Origin: Paracoccus sp. N5
GTDB taxonomy: Bacteria; Pseudomonadota; Alphaproteobacteria; Rhodobacterales; Rhodobacteraceae
Length of the DNA: 64,000 bases
NCBI RefSeq assembly: GCF_000371965.1
Contig: NZ_AQUO01000001.1
Coordinates: 2,054,001-2,118,000 of the forward strand
Direction: 5' to 3'
Each line of letters opens with the position of its first letter. The stretch's first letter is position 1. Position numbers and translations under genes: made by a program. The notes under the pieces are model-generated. The model saw only the letters and a program-made list of their open reading frames with translations. It had not been told where the DNA came from and did not search any database. This document shows positions 25,703-35,068 of this stretch, piece after piece.

Positions 25703-26173
25703 TCATCTGCCGGTCATGTCGTCAGATCGCCGCGCAATAAAGAAGTTTCTCAGCAGAATGCGCGATTCTTCTGCCGAAATGCCGTCAATGATCTCTGGCC
25801 GGTGGTGGCATTGCGGATGGTCGAAGACCCGGGCGCCGTGGCGCACCCCGCCCATGCGCGGATCCTCGGCACCGTAATAGAGCACCGCGATGCGGGCGGC
25901 GGAAATCGCCGCGGCGCACATCGGGCAGGGCTCCAGCGTGACCCACAGCCGCGCGCCCGGCAGGCGTTGCGACCGCAGCGCGGCGCAGGCCGCGCGGATG
26001 GCCAGGATCTCGGCATGGGCGGTCGGATCGCAAAGCTCGCGCGTGCGGTTGCCGGCCCGTGCCAGCACCTTTCCATCGGCGCCGACCAGCACCGCGCCGA
26101 CCGGCACCTCGCCGCGCCGGGCTGCGGCGCGGGCTTCGTCCAGAGCTGCGGGCATGCAGGAGGCGAATGTCAT
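25703..26173 (-). CDS. tadA: tRNA-specific adenosine-34 deaminase
   Basis: A 156-residue zinc deaminase with His53-Ala-Glu55 in PTAHAEILAIR and Cys83/Cys86 in LEPCPMCAAAIS, the zinc ligands and proton shuttle of the family. The C-terminal region (FDHPQCHHRPEI and ESRILLRNFF) matches TadA, which converts A34 to inosine in tRNA-Arg. A guanine or cytosine deaminase is a less likely reading. The start at MTFASC (26171-26173) is chosen because upstream residues are unlike the family. It lies 76 bases from the pyc start. Confidence 0.88.
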   Translation of the reverse strand: MTFASCMPAALDEARAAARRGEVPVGAVLVGADGKVLARAGNRTRELCDPTAHAEILAIRAACAALRSQRLPGARLWVTLEPCPMCAAAISAARIAVLYYGAEDPRMGGVRHGARVFDHPQCHHRPEIIDGISAEESRILLRNFFIARRSDDMTGR

Positions 26174-26211
26174 GCCCCCTTCTGGCCCGCCGCGCCACGT
26201 CCCGCAAGAAT

Positions 26212-26340
26212 GGATATTTATACAAGAAAGAAGCCGGGGCCGGGCATGGAAGGCACGCACGGCCCCGGCTTCTTTCTTGCCCAAATATCCTGGGGGGTGA
26301 GGAGCGCAGCGACGAGGGGGGCAAAGCCCCACTCCCCGCT
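26212..26340. repeat. inverted pair of the GGGTATTT-type element with a long hairpin
   Basis: Arms 26212-26241 and 26261-26290 match in about 27 of 30 positions when inverted (GGATATTT, then CAAGAAAGAAGCCGGGGCC) and are separated by 19 bases, giving a very stable hairpin. The second arm is followed by a G/C-rich inverted stretch up to about 26340 (GGGGGGCAAAGCCCC). The same order, a GGGGCTCTGCCCC-like block, a hairpin, then the TATTT core, occurs at 61.5 kb. It sits between the divergent tadA and rluB-like genes. Confidence 0.75.
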
Positions 26341-26406
26341 TTCCTTTTGTGCGCCGCGCCCGTAGATTGCCATCTTTGCCACCGCAGAGATGCGCAGGAG
26401 ATCGCC

Positions 26407-27927
<1,521 letters not shown>

Positions 27928-28056
27928 CCGTATCGGCATGGCGGGTGGCGCCGGAAAACCGCGCCGCCCGGAATTCCACCGGCCCTGCGGCGCGGGCATC
28001 GGCCGCGCGCTCAGGGCGCGTGCGCGGCTGCGGTGCTGGCGCAGCCTTGGGGATGC

Positions 28057-28233
28057 TTACTTGGTGAGGATCAGCTTGCCGGCGCGGGTGATGCGCAGGT
28101 TATAGACCTGGTCGCCCAGGACGATCAGCGCCTGGTTGCCGCCCGCGGTCAGGGCTTCGGCATCATGTTCGGGCAGGCGCTGCAGGGCGATGACGCCGGG
28201 ACGCGTGAATTCGGCGGGGCGGGTCGCGGTCAT
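28057..28233 (-). CDS. hemP: HemP family hemin-uptake protein
   Basis: A small protein of 58 residues ending LIVLGDQVYNLRITRAGKLILTK, the conserved C-terminus of HemP/HmuP, which is tied to regulation of heme uptake. Of two near ATGs I choose 28231-28233, because GAGGAC then lies 8 bases before it; the one at 28239 would be too close. No heme transporter is next to it. Upstream, TGACA and TGTCA form an inverted repeat with 14 bases between (about 28276-28299), a candidate iron-responsive site. Confidence 0.82.
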   Translation of the reverse strand: MTATRPAEFTRPGVIALQRLPEHDAEALTAGGNQALIVLGDQVYNLRITRAGKLILTK

Positions 28234-28348
28234 GTCCATGTCCTCGTGTTGGTTTCTGTCGCGGTAAGCGTAACCTGACAAATTCGCTAAGAGATGTCAA
28301 AGGAAAATAGTCGGGAATTTGCGGATTCCGTAACCGGCTGTTTGCGAC

Positions 28349-28377
28349 CAATAAAATCGGACGCCGATGCGGCGCCC
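28349..28377 (-). terminator. rho-independent terminator of znuA
   Basis: The stem GGACGCCG/CGGCGCCC (28359-28377, one G-T pair) has a 3-base loop and is followed on the minus strand by a T-rich run (complement of 28349-28357). It lies about 25 bases after the znuA stop. Confidence 0.75.
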
Positions 28378-28401
28378 GTTCCTTCTTGGCGGGAATGGAC
28401 T

Positions 28402-29343
28402 TCAGTCCTGTCCCAGGCAGTCCGCCAGCGCCCCGGCCATGCCGCGCAGCAGCGTGGCATAGAGCGCGGCGCCCGGCTCGGCCGTGCTGCCCTCGGGGTC
28501 CAGCGCGGCGCCGGCCCGGGTGCTGCTGCCCTCGGTCACGGCGGCGATCAGCCGCGAATCGTGATTCGCCTCGGGAAAGGCGCAGATGGCGCCCTCGGCG
28601 GCGATCTGGTCGCGAATCGCCTTCAGCCGCGCCGCCGATGGGGTCGAGGCATCTCCCAGGCTGACCGCAAGCGCCGGTTCCAGCCCGTAATGATCGGTGA
28701 AATAGCCATAGGCGTCATGGAAGACCACGAATCGCATACCCTGCACAGGCGCCAGCTGCACCTTCAGCGCGCCGTCCAGCGCGGCGATCTCGGCCGCCGC
28801 CTTGCTGGCATTGGCGGCATAGGTCTCGGCATGCTCAGGGTCGCGCCGGGACAGGGCGGCGGCGATGCTCTGCACCCAGGTCGCGGCATTGTCGGGGTCG
28901 AGCCAGGCATGCGGGTCGAGCCCGCTGTGATGGTGGCCCTCCTCGTCATGGTCATGGCCGTGATCCTCGGCATGGTCCTCATGCCCATGCTCATCCCCAC
29001 CGGCGAAGTCCCGCAGCTGCGTCCCTGGCTGCTCCAGCAGCGCCAGCGCGGCGCCCTTGGCGGCCAGGTCGGCGGCCGGCCGCTCCAGCCAGGGCGTCAG
29101 CGCCGGGCCGACCCAGACCAGCAGGTCGGCGTCCTGAAGACTGCGCGCCTGGCTCGGGCGCAACTGATAGTGGTGCGGATCGCTGCCTGCCGCCAGCAGT
29201 GCCTCGGGCCGGCCCAACTCGCCCATGACCTGCTGGACCAGCGAGGCGGTGACCGGCGTGTCGGCCAGCACGCGCGGGACTTCGGCCAGGGCGGGCAGGG
29301 GGGCGGTCAGGGCGACGGAAAGAAGCAGGGCGTGTCGGGTCAT
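28402..29343 (-). CDS. znuA: ZnuA, zinc ABC transporter periplasmic binding protein
   Basis: A 313-residue cluster A-I binding protein. The signal peptide (about 1-20) ends in PLPALAE. The zinc ligands lie in GSDPHHYQLRPSQ, in the His region SGLDPHAWLDPDNA and in FVVFHDAYGYFTDHYGL. Between them is a His/Asp/Glu-rich loop (about 118-141) typical of zinc rather than manganese binders. It is divergent from zur-znuCB, with two Zur-like sites in the 81-base gap. The product feeds zinc to ZnuB/ZnuC. Confidence 0.95.
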   Translation of the reverse strand: MTRHALLLSVALTAPLPALAEVPRVLADTPVTASLVQQVMGELGRPEALLAAGSDPHHYQLRPSQARSLQDADLLVWVGPALTPWLERPAADLAAKGAALALLEQPGTQLRDFAGGDEHGHEDHAEDHGHDHDEEGHHHSGLDPHAWLDPDNAATWVQSIAAALSRRDPEHAETYAANASKAAAEIAALDGALKVQLAPVQGMRFVVFHDAYGYFTDHYGLEPALAVSLGDASTPSAARLKAIRDQIAAEGAICAFPEANHDSRLIAAVTEGSSTRAGAALDPEGSTAEPGAALYATLLRGMAGALADCLGQD

Positions 29344-29379
29344 GTCTGGGCTCTCTTGCGGAAACGCCAGAGTTATTTA

Positions 29380-29394
29380 TGTTATATCGTAACT
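29380..29394. promoter_or_regulatory. Zur-like site, znuA-proximal
   Basis: TGTTATATCGTAACT is an imperfect palindrome (GTTA and TAAC arms) 37 bases before the znuA start. It resembles TGTAATAATATTACA ahead of the zinc GTPase gene. Position suits repression of znuA. Confidence 0.6.
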
Positions 29395-29407
29395 CGTCAA
29401 GAGAAAT

Positions 29408-29422
29408 TGTAATAGTATCACA
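29408..29422. promoter_or_regulatory. Zur-like site, zur-proximal
   Basis: TGTAATAGTATCACA differs from the site at 6755-6769 in two bases and ends two bases before the zur ATG, covering its ribosome-binding region. Binding there would block the zur-znuC-znuB transcript. Confidence 0.68.
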
Positions 29423-29424
29423 TC

Positions 29425-29913
29425 ATGCAAGACGACCCCGCCGACCCGTTCCACGACCATGACCACGCGCATTGCGCCGCCGCCGTCCTGGCCCGCGCCG
29501 AGAGCCAGACTAGGGCCGAAGGCGTGCGCCTGACCCCGGTGCGCCGCCGCGCATTGGAGATCCTGCTGGAATCGCACCGCGCCATGGGGGCCTATGAGGT
29601 GCTGGAACGCCTCTCGGCCGAGGGTTTCGGCAAGCAGCCCCCCGTTGCCTATCGCGCGCTGGATTTCCTGGTCGAACAGGGGCTTGCCCATCGCGTGCAG
29701 CGGCTGAACGCCTATGCCGCCTGCCTCTCGGCCGAGCGCGACCATTCGCCCGCCTTCCTGATCTGCCGCGGCTGCGAGCAGGTGGCCGAGGCCGATTCGG
29801 CCCAGCTTCGCGCCGCGCTCACCGATCTCGCCGCCAGCGCCGGCTTTGGGATCGAGCGCAGCACGGTCGAACTGCTGGGCCTCTGCGCCCGCTGCCGCGA
29901 GGCCGGGCTGTGA
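29425..29913 (+). CDS. zur: Zur, Fur-family zinc uptake regulator
   Basis: A 162-residue Fur-family repressor. Its winged-helix part includes RLTPVRRRALEILLESH and PPVAYRALDFLVEQGLAHRVQ. Zinc-site cysteines lie in FLICRGCEQV and LCARCREAG, and the DHSPAFLIC stretch is typical of Zur. The N-terminus is His-rich (FHDHDHAHC). It is the first gene of zur-znuC-znuB. The start lacks a clear ribosome site, and the Zur-like site overlaps that region. Overlap with znuC is 4 bases. Confidence 0.93.
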   Translation: MQDDPADPFHDHDHAHCAAAVLARAESQTRAEGVRLTPVRRRALEILLESHRAMGAYEVLERLSAEGFGKQPPVAYRALDFLVEQGLAHRVQRLNAYAACLSAERDHSPAFLICRGCEQVAEADSAQLRAALTDLAASAGFGIERSTVELLGLCARCREAGL

Positions 29914-30689
29914 CGGCGCTGATCCGCGCCGCCGACTTGTCGGTCAGCCATGCCGGCGCCGACCTGCCGGTGCTGAGCCATGTCGATTTCCGCATCGCCC
30001 CGGCCGAGATCGTCACCGTGGTCGGCCCGAACGGCTCGGGCAAGTCGACGCTGATCCGGGCGCTGCTGGGCCATCTGGCGCTGGATTCGGGCCGGGTCGA
30101 GCGTGCGCCGGGCCTGCGCATCGGCTATGTGCCGCAGCGCGTGAACATCGAGCGCGCCATGCCGATGACCGTGCGCCGCTTCCTGTCGCTGCCGACCCGC
30201 GTCGGTGATGCCGAGGCGGCGGCGGTCTTGGACCGCACCGGCGTGCCGGGCCTGCAATCGCGCCAGATCACCCAGCTTTCGGGCGGGCAGTTCCAGCGCG
30301 TGCTGCTGGCCCGGGCGCTGCTGAACGACCCGCAGCTGCTGGTGCTGGACGAGCCGACGCAGGGGCTGGACCAGCCCGGCATCGTCGCCTTCTACAAGCT
30401 GATCGAAGAGGTCCGCGCCCAGACCGGCGCCGCCGTGCTGATGGTCAGCCACGATCTTCTGGTGGTGATGCGCGCCTCGGACCGGGTGGTCTGCCTGAAC
30501 GGCCATGTCTGCTGCGAGGGCACGCCGCAGGCGGTCAGCGCCGCGCCCGCCTATCGCGCGCTTTTCGGCGCCGAGGCGCAGGGCACGCTGGCGCTCTATC
30601 AGCATCACCACGACCACGATCACGACCACGTCGCAGAGGGCCCCGACCACGGGCATGTCCACGGTCCCGCCTGCGCCCATGAGCATTGA
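29910..30689 (+). CDS. znuC: ZnuC, zinc ABC transporter ATP-binding protein
   Basis: A 259-residue ABC ATPase with Walker A GPNGSGKSTLIRALL, signature LSGGQFQRVLLARALL, Walker B LLVLDEPTQGLD and the switch His in LMVSHDLLVV. It starts at a GTG overlapping the zur stop by 4 bases. The C-terminal tail (about 229-259) is a His/Asp-rich stretch of the kind found in zinc-handling proteins, possibly a cytoplasmic zinc buffer or sensor. znuB follows 6 bases later. Confidence 0.95.
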   Translation: MTALIRAADLSVSHAGADLPVLSHVDFRIAPAEIVTVVGPNGSGKSTLIRALLGHLALDSGRVERAPGLRIGYVPQRVNIERAMPMTVRRFLSLPTRVGDAEAAAVLDRTGVPGLQSRQITQLSGGQFQRVLLARALLNDPQLLVLDEPTQGLDQPGIVAFYKLIEEVRAQTGAAVLMVSHDLLVVMRASDRVVCLNGHVCCEGTPQAVSAAPAYRALFGAEAQGTLALYQHHHDHDHDHVAEGPDHGHVHGPACAHEH

Positions 30690-30695
30690 GGCCCC

Positions 30696-31478
30696 ATGCT
30701 TGACGATTTCCTGACCCGCGCCGTGCTGGCCGGGCTTGGCCTTGTGCTGGCGACCGGCGCGCTGGGCTCCTTCGTGGTCTGGCGCCGCATGGCCTATTTC
30801 GGCGATTCGACCGCGCATGCGGCGATTCTGGGGGTGGCGCTGAGCTTTGCCTTTGCGCTGCCGGTCTATCTCGGCACGCTGGGCGTGGCGCTGGCCATGG
30901 CGCTGGCGGTGGCGCATCTGACCGGGCGGGGCCAGTCCATGGATACGGTGCTGGGGGTGCTGGCGCATAGCGCGCTGGCGCTGGGGCTGGTCGCGGTCAG
31001 CTTCGTGCCTGCGCTGCGCACCGGGCTCGATGCCTTTCTCTTCGGCGACATCCTGGCGGTGGGCAAGGCGGACCTGGCCTGGATCTGGGGCGGGGCGGCG
31101 GCGGTGATCGCGCTGCTGGCCTGGCGCTGGCAGCGGCTGGTGACGGCCTCGGTGAACGAGGAACTGGCCATGGCCGCCGGCATCGACCCCGCGCGCGAAC
31201 GGCTGATCCTGTCCTTGGCGCTGGCGCTGGTGGTGGCGATCGCGATTCGGATCGTAGGGGCGCTGCTGGTCTCGGCCATGCTGATCGTGCCGGCCGCGGC
31301 GGCACGGGGATTCTCTGCAACGCCCGAACAGATGGCCGGTTCCGCCACCGCCATCGGTGCGGTCGCGGTTCTGGGCGGGCTTTGGGCCAGCCTGTGGCTC
31401 GATACGCCGGCCGGCCCGTCCATCGTGGCGATTTCCGCGCTGATTTATGCTTTTACTCTGGTGCTTTGCCGGAAATGA
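30696..31478 (+). CDS. znuB: ZnuB, zinc ABC transporter membrane subunit
   Basis: A 260-residue permease of the ABC-3 family with about eight hydrophobic segments. It carries RRMAYFGDSTAHAAILGVAL, the conserved early cytoplasmic loop, and IRIVGALLVSAMLIVPAAAA, the ATPase-contacting stretch. With ZnuA and ZnuC it forms a complete high-affinity zinc importer. It is the last gene of the operon. The 214 bases after it hold no gene I can support. Confidence 0.95.
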   Translation: MLDDFLTRAVLAGLGLVLATGALGSFVVWRRMAYFGDSTAHAAILGVALSFAFALPVYLGTLGVALAMALAVAHLTGRGQSMDTVLGVLAHSALALGLVAVSFVPALRTGLDAFLFGDILAVGKADLAWIWGGAAAVIALLAWRWQRLVTASVNEELAMAAGIDPARERLILSLALALVVAIAIRIVGALLVSAMLIVPAAAARGFSATPEQMAGSATAIGAVAVLGGLWASLWLDTPAGPSIVAISALIYAFTLVLCRK

Positions 31479-31692
31479 CCCCATGCTGACCCGTCCCGGC
31501 GACCGGCAGGTTTCGGCCGGCGGGACGGCGGCATCTCGCCTAGAGCGCGAGGTGTTGGCTAATATGCAACAGTTGCCTGTGGCGCGCAGAAGCTTCCCAT
31601 CAAGACCGCTTTCCAAGTCCTTGGGTTTATGCGACTGTCCCAATGATGTTGCCGGAAACGGCAGCCTTCAAAGTACTGAACGGAGCATGATC

Positions 31693-31896
31693 ATGACCAA
31701 ATTCGCTACCTTCGCCCTGGCCCTCGGCCTGACGGCTTCGTCGGCTCTGGCCGGCGGTTACGTTGCCCCCGTCGTGGAAGTTGAGCCGGTCGTCGTCGAC
31801 GAGAAGCCCGCTTCGTCGAACGCTGGCCTCGTCGTCCCGGCCCTGCTGCTGCTGGGCGTCATCGCCGCCGTCGCTTCGGACGACGACGACAGCTAA
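31693..31896 (+). CDS. small exported protein with a C-terminal membrane segment
   Basis: A 67-residue protein. The signal peptide MTKFATFALALGLTASSALA (cleavage before GGY) is followed by an acidic, Val-rich mature part (VAPVVEVEPVVVDEKP), a hydrophobic helix (GLVVPALLLLGVIAAVA) and an acidic end (SDDDDS). Similar short proteins are common in Rhodobacterales; function unknown. The start at 31693 is chosen because GGAG lies 7 bases before it, while the ATG at 31687 is too close. A strong terminator follows, so it is probably a highly expressed single gene. Confidence 0.75.
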   Translation: MTKFATFALALGLTASSALAGGYVAPVVEVEPVVVDEKPASSNAGLVVPALLLLGVIAAVASDDDDS

Positions 31897-31930
31897 TCGC
31901 TCAACGGGGCCTCGGTTCCGTAAGCGTACA

Positions 31931-31964
31931 GGGGCTGGCCTCGTGCCGGCCCCTTTGCTTTTTT
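31931..31964 (+). terminator. rho-independent terminator of the small exported protein gene
   Basis: A 9-bp stem, GGGGCTGGC and GCCGGCCCC (one T-G pair), has a 5-base loop and is followed by TTTGCTTTTTT. It lies about 35 bases after the stop codon. Confidence 0.85.
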
Positions 31965-31995
31965 GCGCGGGCCCGCCATCGCAAGGCCCAGCCTC

Positions 31996-32030
31996 GTACC
32001 TTCTTTGTTTTCCAAATACCCCAGCGGCCG
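31996..32030 (-). repeat. copy of the GGGTATTT intergenic element
   Basis: On the minus strand it reads GGGGTATTTGGAAAACAAAG followed by AAGG, matching the family core. It lies between two convergent terminators. Confidence 0.6.
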
Positions 32031-32058
32031 TGCCACCGTCGCAACGGCCGCGCCCATG

Positions 32059-32086
32059 AAAAAACCGGCCCCAAGAGGCCGGTTTT
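32059..32086 (-). terminator. rho-independent terminator of the yjbH-yjbF unit
   Basis: A perfect stem, AAAACCGGCC and GGCCGGTTTT (32061-32086), has a 6-base loop and gives a T-run on the minus strand just after the yjbF stop. It could also act on the plus strand, where it reads GGTTTT. Confidence 0.85.
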
Positions 32087-32106
32087 GCGCTGCCGCCCGG
32101 CCCTTG

Positions 32107-32775
32107 TCAGGGCCGCAGGGTTTGGATGGTGACATAGCCCAGTTGCGGCCCCAGCCATTGCCGCGACACCGGCAGATGCCCGCCCTGCGGCGCGTAATTG
32201 TTCTGGAATCGCGCGCCATGGCCCTCGCAGCTTTCCACCACCACGCCGGCCTTGGGGCCGGGCGCCACCGCGCAGTCGAAGTTCAGCGGCCGCTCCAGCC
32301 CGTCGCCGCTGAAATAGCGCATGACGCGCGGCGCGCTGCCGGCCCGGCCGGCGCGGATCAGGGCCTCGGTCTGCGGCTCGGCGACCGACAGGTCGTGGCC
32401 GAAGCCGCGCGTGCCGACCACCATGCCGTCGCGGATGATCAGCGCCTCTTTCGAGGGCGCCATATAGGTGCGCAGACCGCCGTTCTGCCCGGTCATCGCC
32501 ATGACCTGGGTGCGGGCCAGCGATTCGAAGCCGACCATGACCAGCGGCGCAGGATTCACCCGCAGCGCCTCGGCGGCCATCTGCTCGGGTGTGCGCGGGG
32601 CTTCGGCCGGCGCCTCGGCCTTGCCGCCGCGGATCCGGGCCGCGGTGCTGCCGGCCGCCTTGGCGGCGATCAGCACCGGATTGGTCTGGTTGCCGCTGTC
32701 GTCGTTGCCGCAGGCGGCCAGGCCGGCGATCAGAGCCGCGGACAGCGCCGCCTTGGTCATGCGGGCCGAAATCAT
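32107..32775 (-). CDS. yjbF: YjbF/GfcB-family outer-membrane lipoprotein
   Basis: A 222-residue protein with a lipoprotein signal (ALIAGLAACGN, lipid-anchor Cys). The body fits the YjbF/GfcB family: PAPLVMVGFESLARTQVM, GGLRTYMAPSKEALIIRDGM, GTRGFGHDLSVAE. These proteins belong to group 4 capsule or exopolysaccharide export loci. The start at 32775 overlaps the yjbH stop by 4 bases and has GGGGGAGG ahead; an internal ATG at 32760 is also possible. It is translated together with yjbH. Confidence 0.78.
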   Translation of the reverse strand: MISARMTKAALSAALIAGLAACGNDDSGNQTNPVLIAAKAAGSTAARIRGGKAEAPAEAPRTPEQMAAEALRVNPAPLVMVGFESLARTQVMAMTGQNGGLRTYMAPSKEALIIRDGMVVGTRGFGHDLSVAEPQTEALIRAGRAGSAPRVMRYFSGDGLERPLNFDCAVAPGPKAGVVVESCEGHGARFQNNYAPQGGHLPVSRQWLGPQLGYVTIQTLRP

Positions 32776-34973
32776 CGCCAGAACCTCCCCCAGCCTTGAT
32801 AGAGTTTGACCGATTGCGCGTCCCGGACCTTGTCGTAGAGCCGGCCGTCGACGTTCAGCCGCGCGCCGCCGTCGCGCGACAGCGAACGCAGCGTGCTGCC
32901 GGCGCGGTCGCGGGTCGGCGTGCCGATGGCCCAGGCCACCGGGATCGAGATCGTCAGCCCCTTGTCGAAGGAACCTTCGCCGAATTCCTCGTCGCTGAGG
33001 TCGGTCTTGGTGGCGAAGGCGCCGATGCGCCAGCCATTGGCGAATTCGCGGGTCAGGGTGAAGGTCGCGCCCTTGTCGCCGGCCAGGTACTTGCCGACGT
33101 CCAGCTGCGCGGTGAAGCCATTGGCGAATTCGTAATAGGCCGAGACATGGCCGGTGGTGACCTCATAGTCGCGGAAGCCGAAGACATCCTCGAAATCGCG
33201 CTTCTTCACCCGGTTCACCTCGGCGCCGAAGGCCAGGGGGGAATCCGCCGGCTTCCACAGCACCTCGGTCGAGACGCCGCCATAGGCGCGCTCCAGCAGG
33301 CCCACGGTGACGCGGGAATAGATCGCCTCGGTCGGCTGGGCATACCAGGCCAGCGTCAGCTCGGGGATCGTCGGGCTGTCGTTGCCGGTATACATGCGGG
33401 TGTCCGAACGGACCCGCGGCACGCCGTTGTAATATTCATAGGCGGGGTTCGAGACATATTCCTCGGGCGTGTAATGCTCGCCGCGCTGGCCGGGAATGCC
33501 CGGCCCGCGCTGTTCCATGCTGCCGAAGGCGCGCTGGCGGATGGTGCCCGAGACGATCAGGCCCGGCATGAACTCATAGCTCGCCTTCAGCTGCGCGCCG
33601 GTTTCATAGCGCAGCGGGTCCTGCGGGTCGAACAGCCCGATGTCCAGATAGGGCGCCAGGTTCCAGCGGAAGCGCGGGAACAGGCCCGGCGTCGTGACCA
33701 GATCGCCCGGCCGCGGATCGGCATCGACCAGTTGCGAGGCATCGGCGATGCGGCCGGCCTCGGTATTCTCCAGCCGCTCGACATCCGAGCGTTTCAGCAC
33801 CACGGACGAGGTCGCCATGCCGTCGGTGTTCGAGGTGATGACCAGCGTCTCGACCGAGGGCGGCAGGGCGCGGGTCATCAGCCGGGCGGTGCGGCCCACG
33901 GCCTCGGACTGCTGGATATAGCGGGTGTTGCGGATGCGGACCTCGGCGCGGTTGCCGGACAGGGACATGGATTCGAGGATCTGGCCCTCGTCCTTCAGCG
34001 CCCCGGCCAGCGCGGTCTGGATCGCCGGCTGCGCGGTCGGGTCGGCCGACCAGGCGCCCGACCAGCCCTCGGGATCGGCCGAGGGCGCGGGGCGCGGCTT
34101 GACCGGCGCCGGCGCCTTTTCCAGCCCCGAGGGGAAGGGCGCGTTGCGCGGGTTCAGCGCAAAGCTGAACTGGGCGCCGAACATATCGCCGCCGATGGTA
34201 TAGAGCCCGACCTGATAGCTGGGGCTGAAGGTGTAATAGGCGCCCAGGTTCAGCTTGCTGCCCGGCTCGCCGTCGCCCTGCGGGATCTCCTCGACATGGC
34301 CGTTCGGGAAGATGTTGCGCACCAGGTACTTGTCGTTGGAATATTCCGCCACCAGCCGCAGCTTGTCGGTGGCCTGCCAGGTGATCGAGCCGAAGGGCCG
34401 GGCCTTGCCGCGGAACCATTCGTCGACCTGCGGCTTGCCGCCGGTGTCGCCGATCTCGATCAGGCGCGGATCGCCGCCCAGCGTGCCCCAGCCGATGCCG
34501 ACGCTGGCGCGCAGCCGGGGGGTGATGGTCTTGGTCGCGACGATATATTCGCCGGAATAGATGCCGGTGCCCAGGAAGTCCTGCAGGCCGATGGCCACGG
34601 CCGGGCGCCAGCCGGCCTCGTCCAGCACCTGGAAGCGGATATCGAACGAGCGGTCCCAGAGATGGCCCAGTTCGTTGTGGTCGTTGATGCCCTCGACCCG
34701 GGAATAGCGCAGCGCGGTGGTGATGCGCGGATGCAGCTGGAAGATCACGTTATGGCGCCGTGCCGCCTTGTTGTAGGACACGGTTCCGCCCAGCGTGGCG
34801 TCGGGCAGCATCTCGGCGGTCGGCGTCTCGACGCCGCCGGCCAGGCCGTAGCTGTTCATCACCTCGCCGATCATCGGATCGGTCCGGGCCGGACCGGCGG
34901 CAAGACCCAAGAGCAGCAGGGCCGGCACGGTCGTGGCCAGCAGGCGGCGGGTAAGAAGCGAATGGGCGCGCAT
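32772..34973 (-). CDS. yjbH: YjbH-family exopolysaccharide-associated outer-membrane protein
   Basis: A 733-residue secreted protein with a cleavable signal (LLGLAAGPARTDP). The YjbH features are LPDATLGGTVSYNKAARRHN, QLHPRITTALRYSRV, YSGEYIVATKTITPRLRAS and many aromatic-ended beta strands, suggesting an outer-membrane barrel or beta-rich periplasmic protein. In E. coli yjbEFGH is linked to exopolysaccharide production. Here only yjbH and yjbF are found, with a COG3650-like lipoprotein gene 95 bases upstream on the same strand. The substrate polysaccharide is unknown. Confidence 0.88.
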   Translation of the reverse strand: MRAHSLLTRRLLATTVPALLLLGLAAGPARTDPMIGEVMNSYGLAGGVETPTAEMLPDATLGGTVSYNKAARRHNVIFQLHPRITTALRYSRVEGINDHNELGHLWDRSFDIRFQVLDEAGWRPAVAIGLQDFLGTGIYSGEYIVATKTITPRLRASVGIGWGTLGGDPRLIEIGDTGGKPQVDEWFRGKARPFGSITWQATDKLRLVAEYSNDKYLVRNIFPNGHVEEIPQGDGEPGSKLNLGAYYTFSPSYQVGLYTIGGDMFGAQFSFALNPRNAPFPSGLEKAPAPVKPRPAPSADPEGWSGAWSADPTAQPAIQTALAGALKDEGQILESMSLSGNRAEVRIRNTRYIQQSEAVGRTARLMTRALPPSVETLVITSNTDGMATSSVVLKRSDVERLENTEAGRIADASQLVDADPRPGDLVTTPGLFPRFRWNLAPYLDIGLFDPQDPLRYETGAQLKASYEFMPGLIVSGTIRQRAFGSMEQRGPGIPGQRGEHYTPEEYVSNPAYEYYNGVPRVRSDTRMYTGNDSPTIPELTLAWYAQPTEAIYSRVTVGLLERAYGGVSTEVLWKPADSPLAFGAEVNRVKKRDFEDVFGFRDYEVTTGHVSAYYEFANGFTAQLDVGKYLAGDKGATFTLTREFANGWRIGAFATKTDLSDEEFGEGSFDKGLTISIPVAWAIGTPTRDRAGSTLRSLSRDGGARLNVDGRLYDKVRDAQSVKLYQGWGRFWR

Positions 34974-35068
34974 CGGCGGATCCTTTCAGGTCATGGCGCG
35001 CAGCCTGGTGCTGGCGGAGGGGCCGGCGCCGCGCGGGATCTGTCCGCGCGGCGCCGGGATCGTCGGGC

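Noticed and set aside
29712..31643. A 643-codon minus-strand frame opposite zur-znuC-znuB
   Set aside because: His/Gln/Arg-rich shadow of the zinc genes, which have clear motifs on the plus strand.
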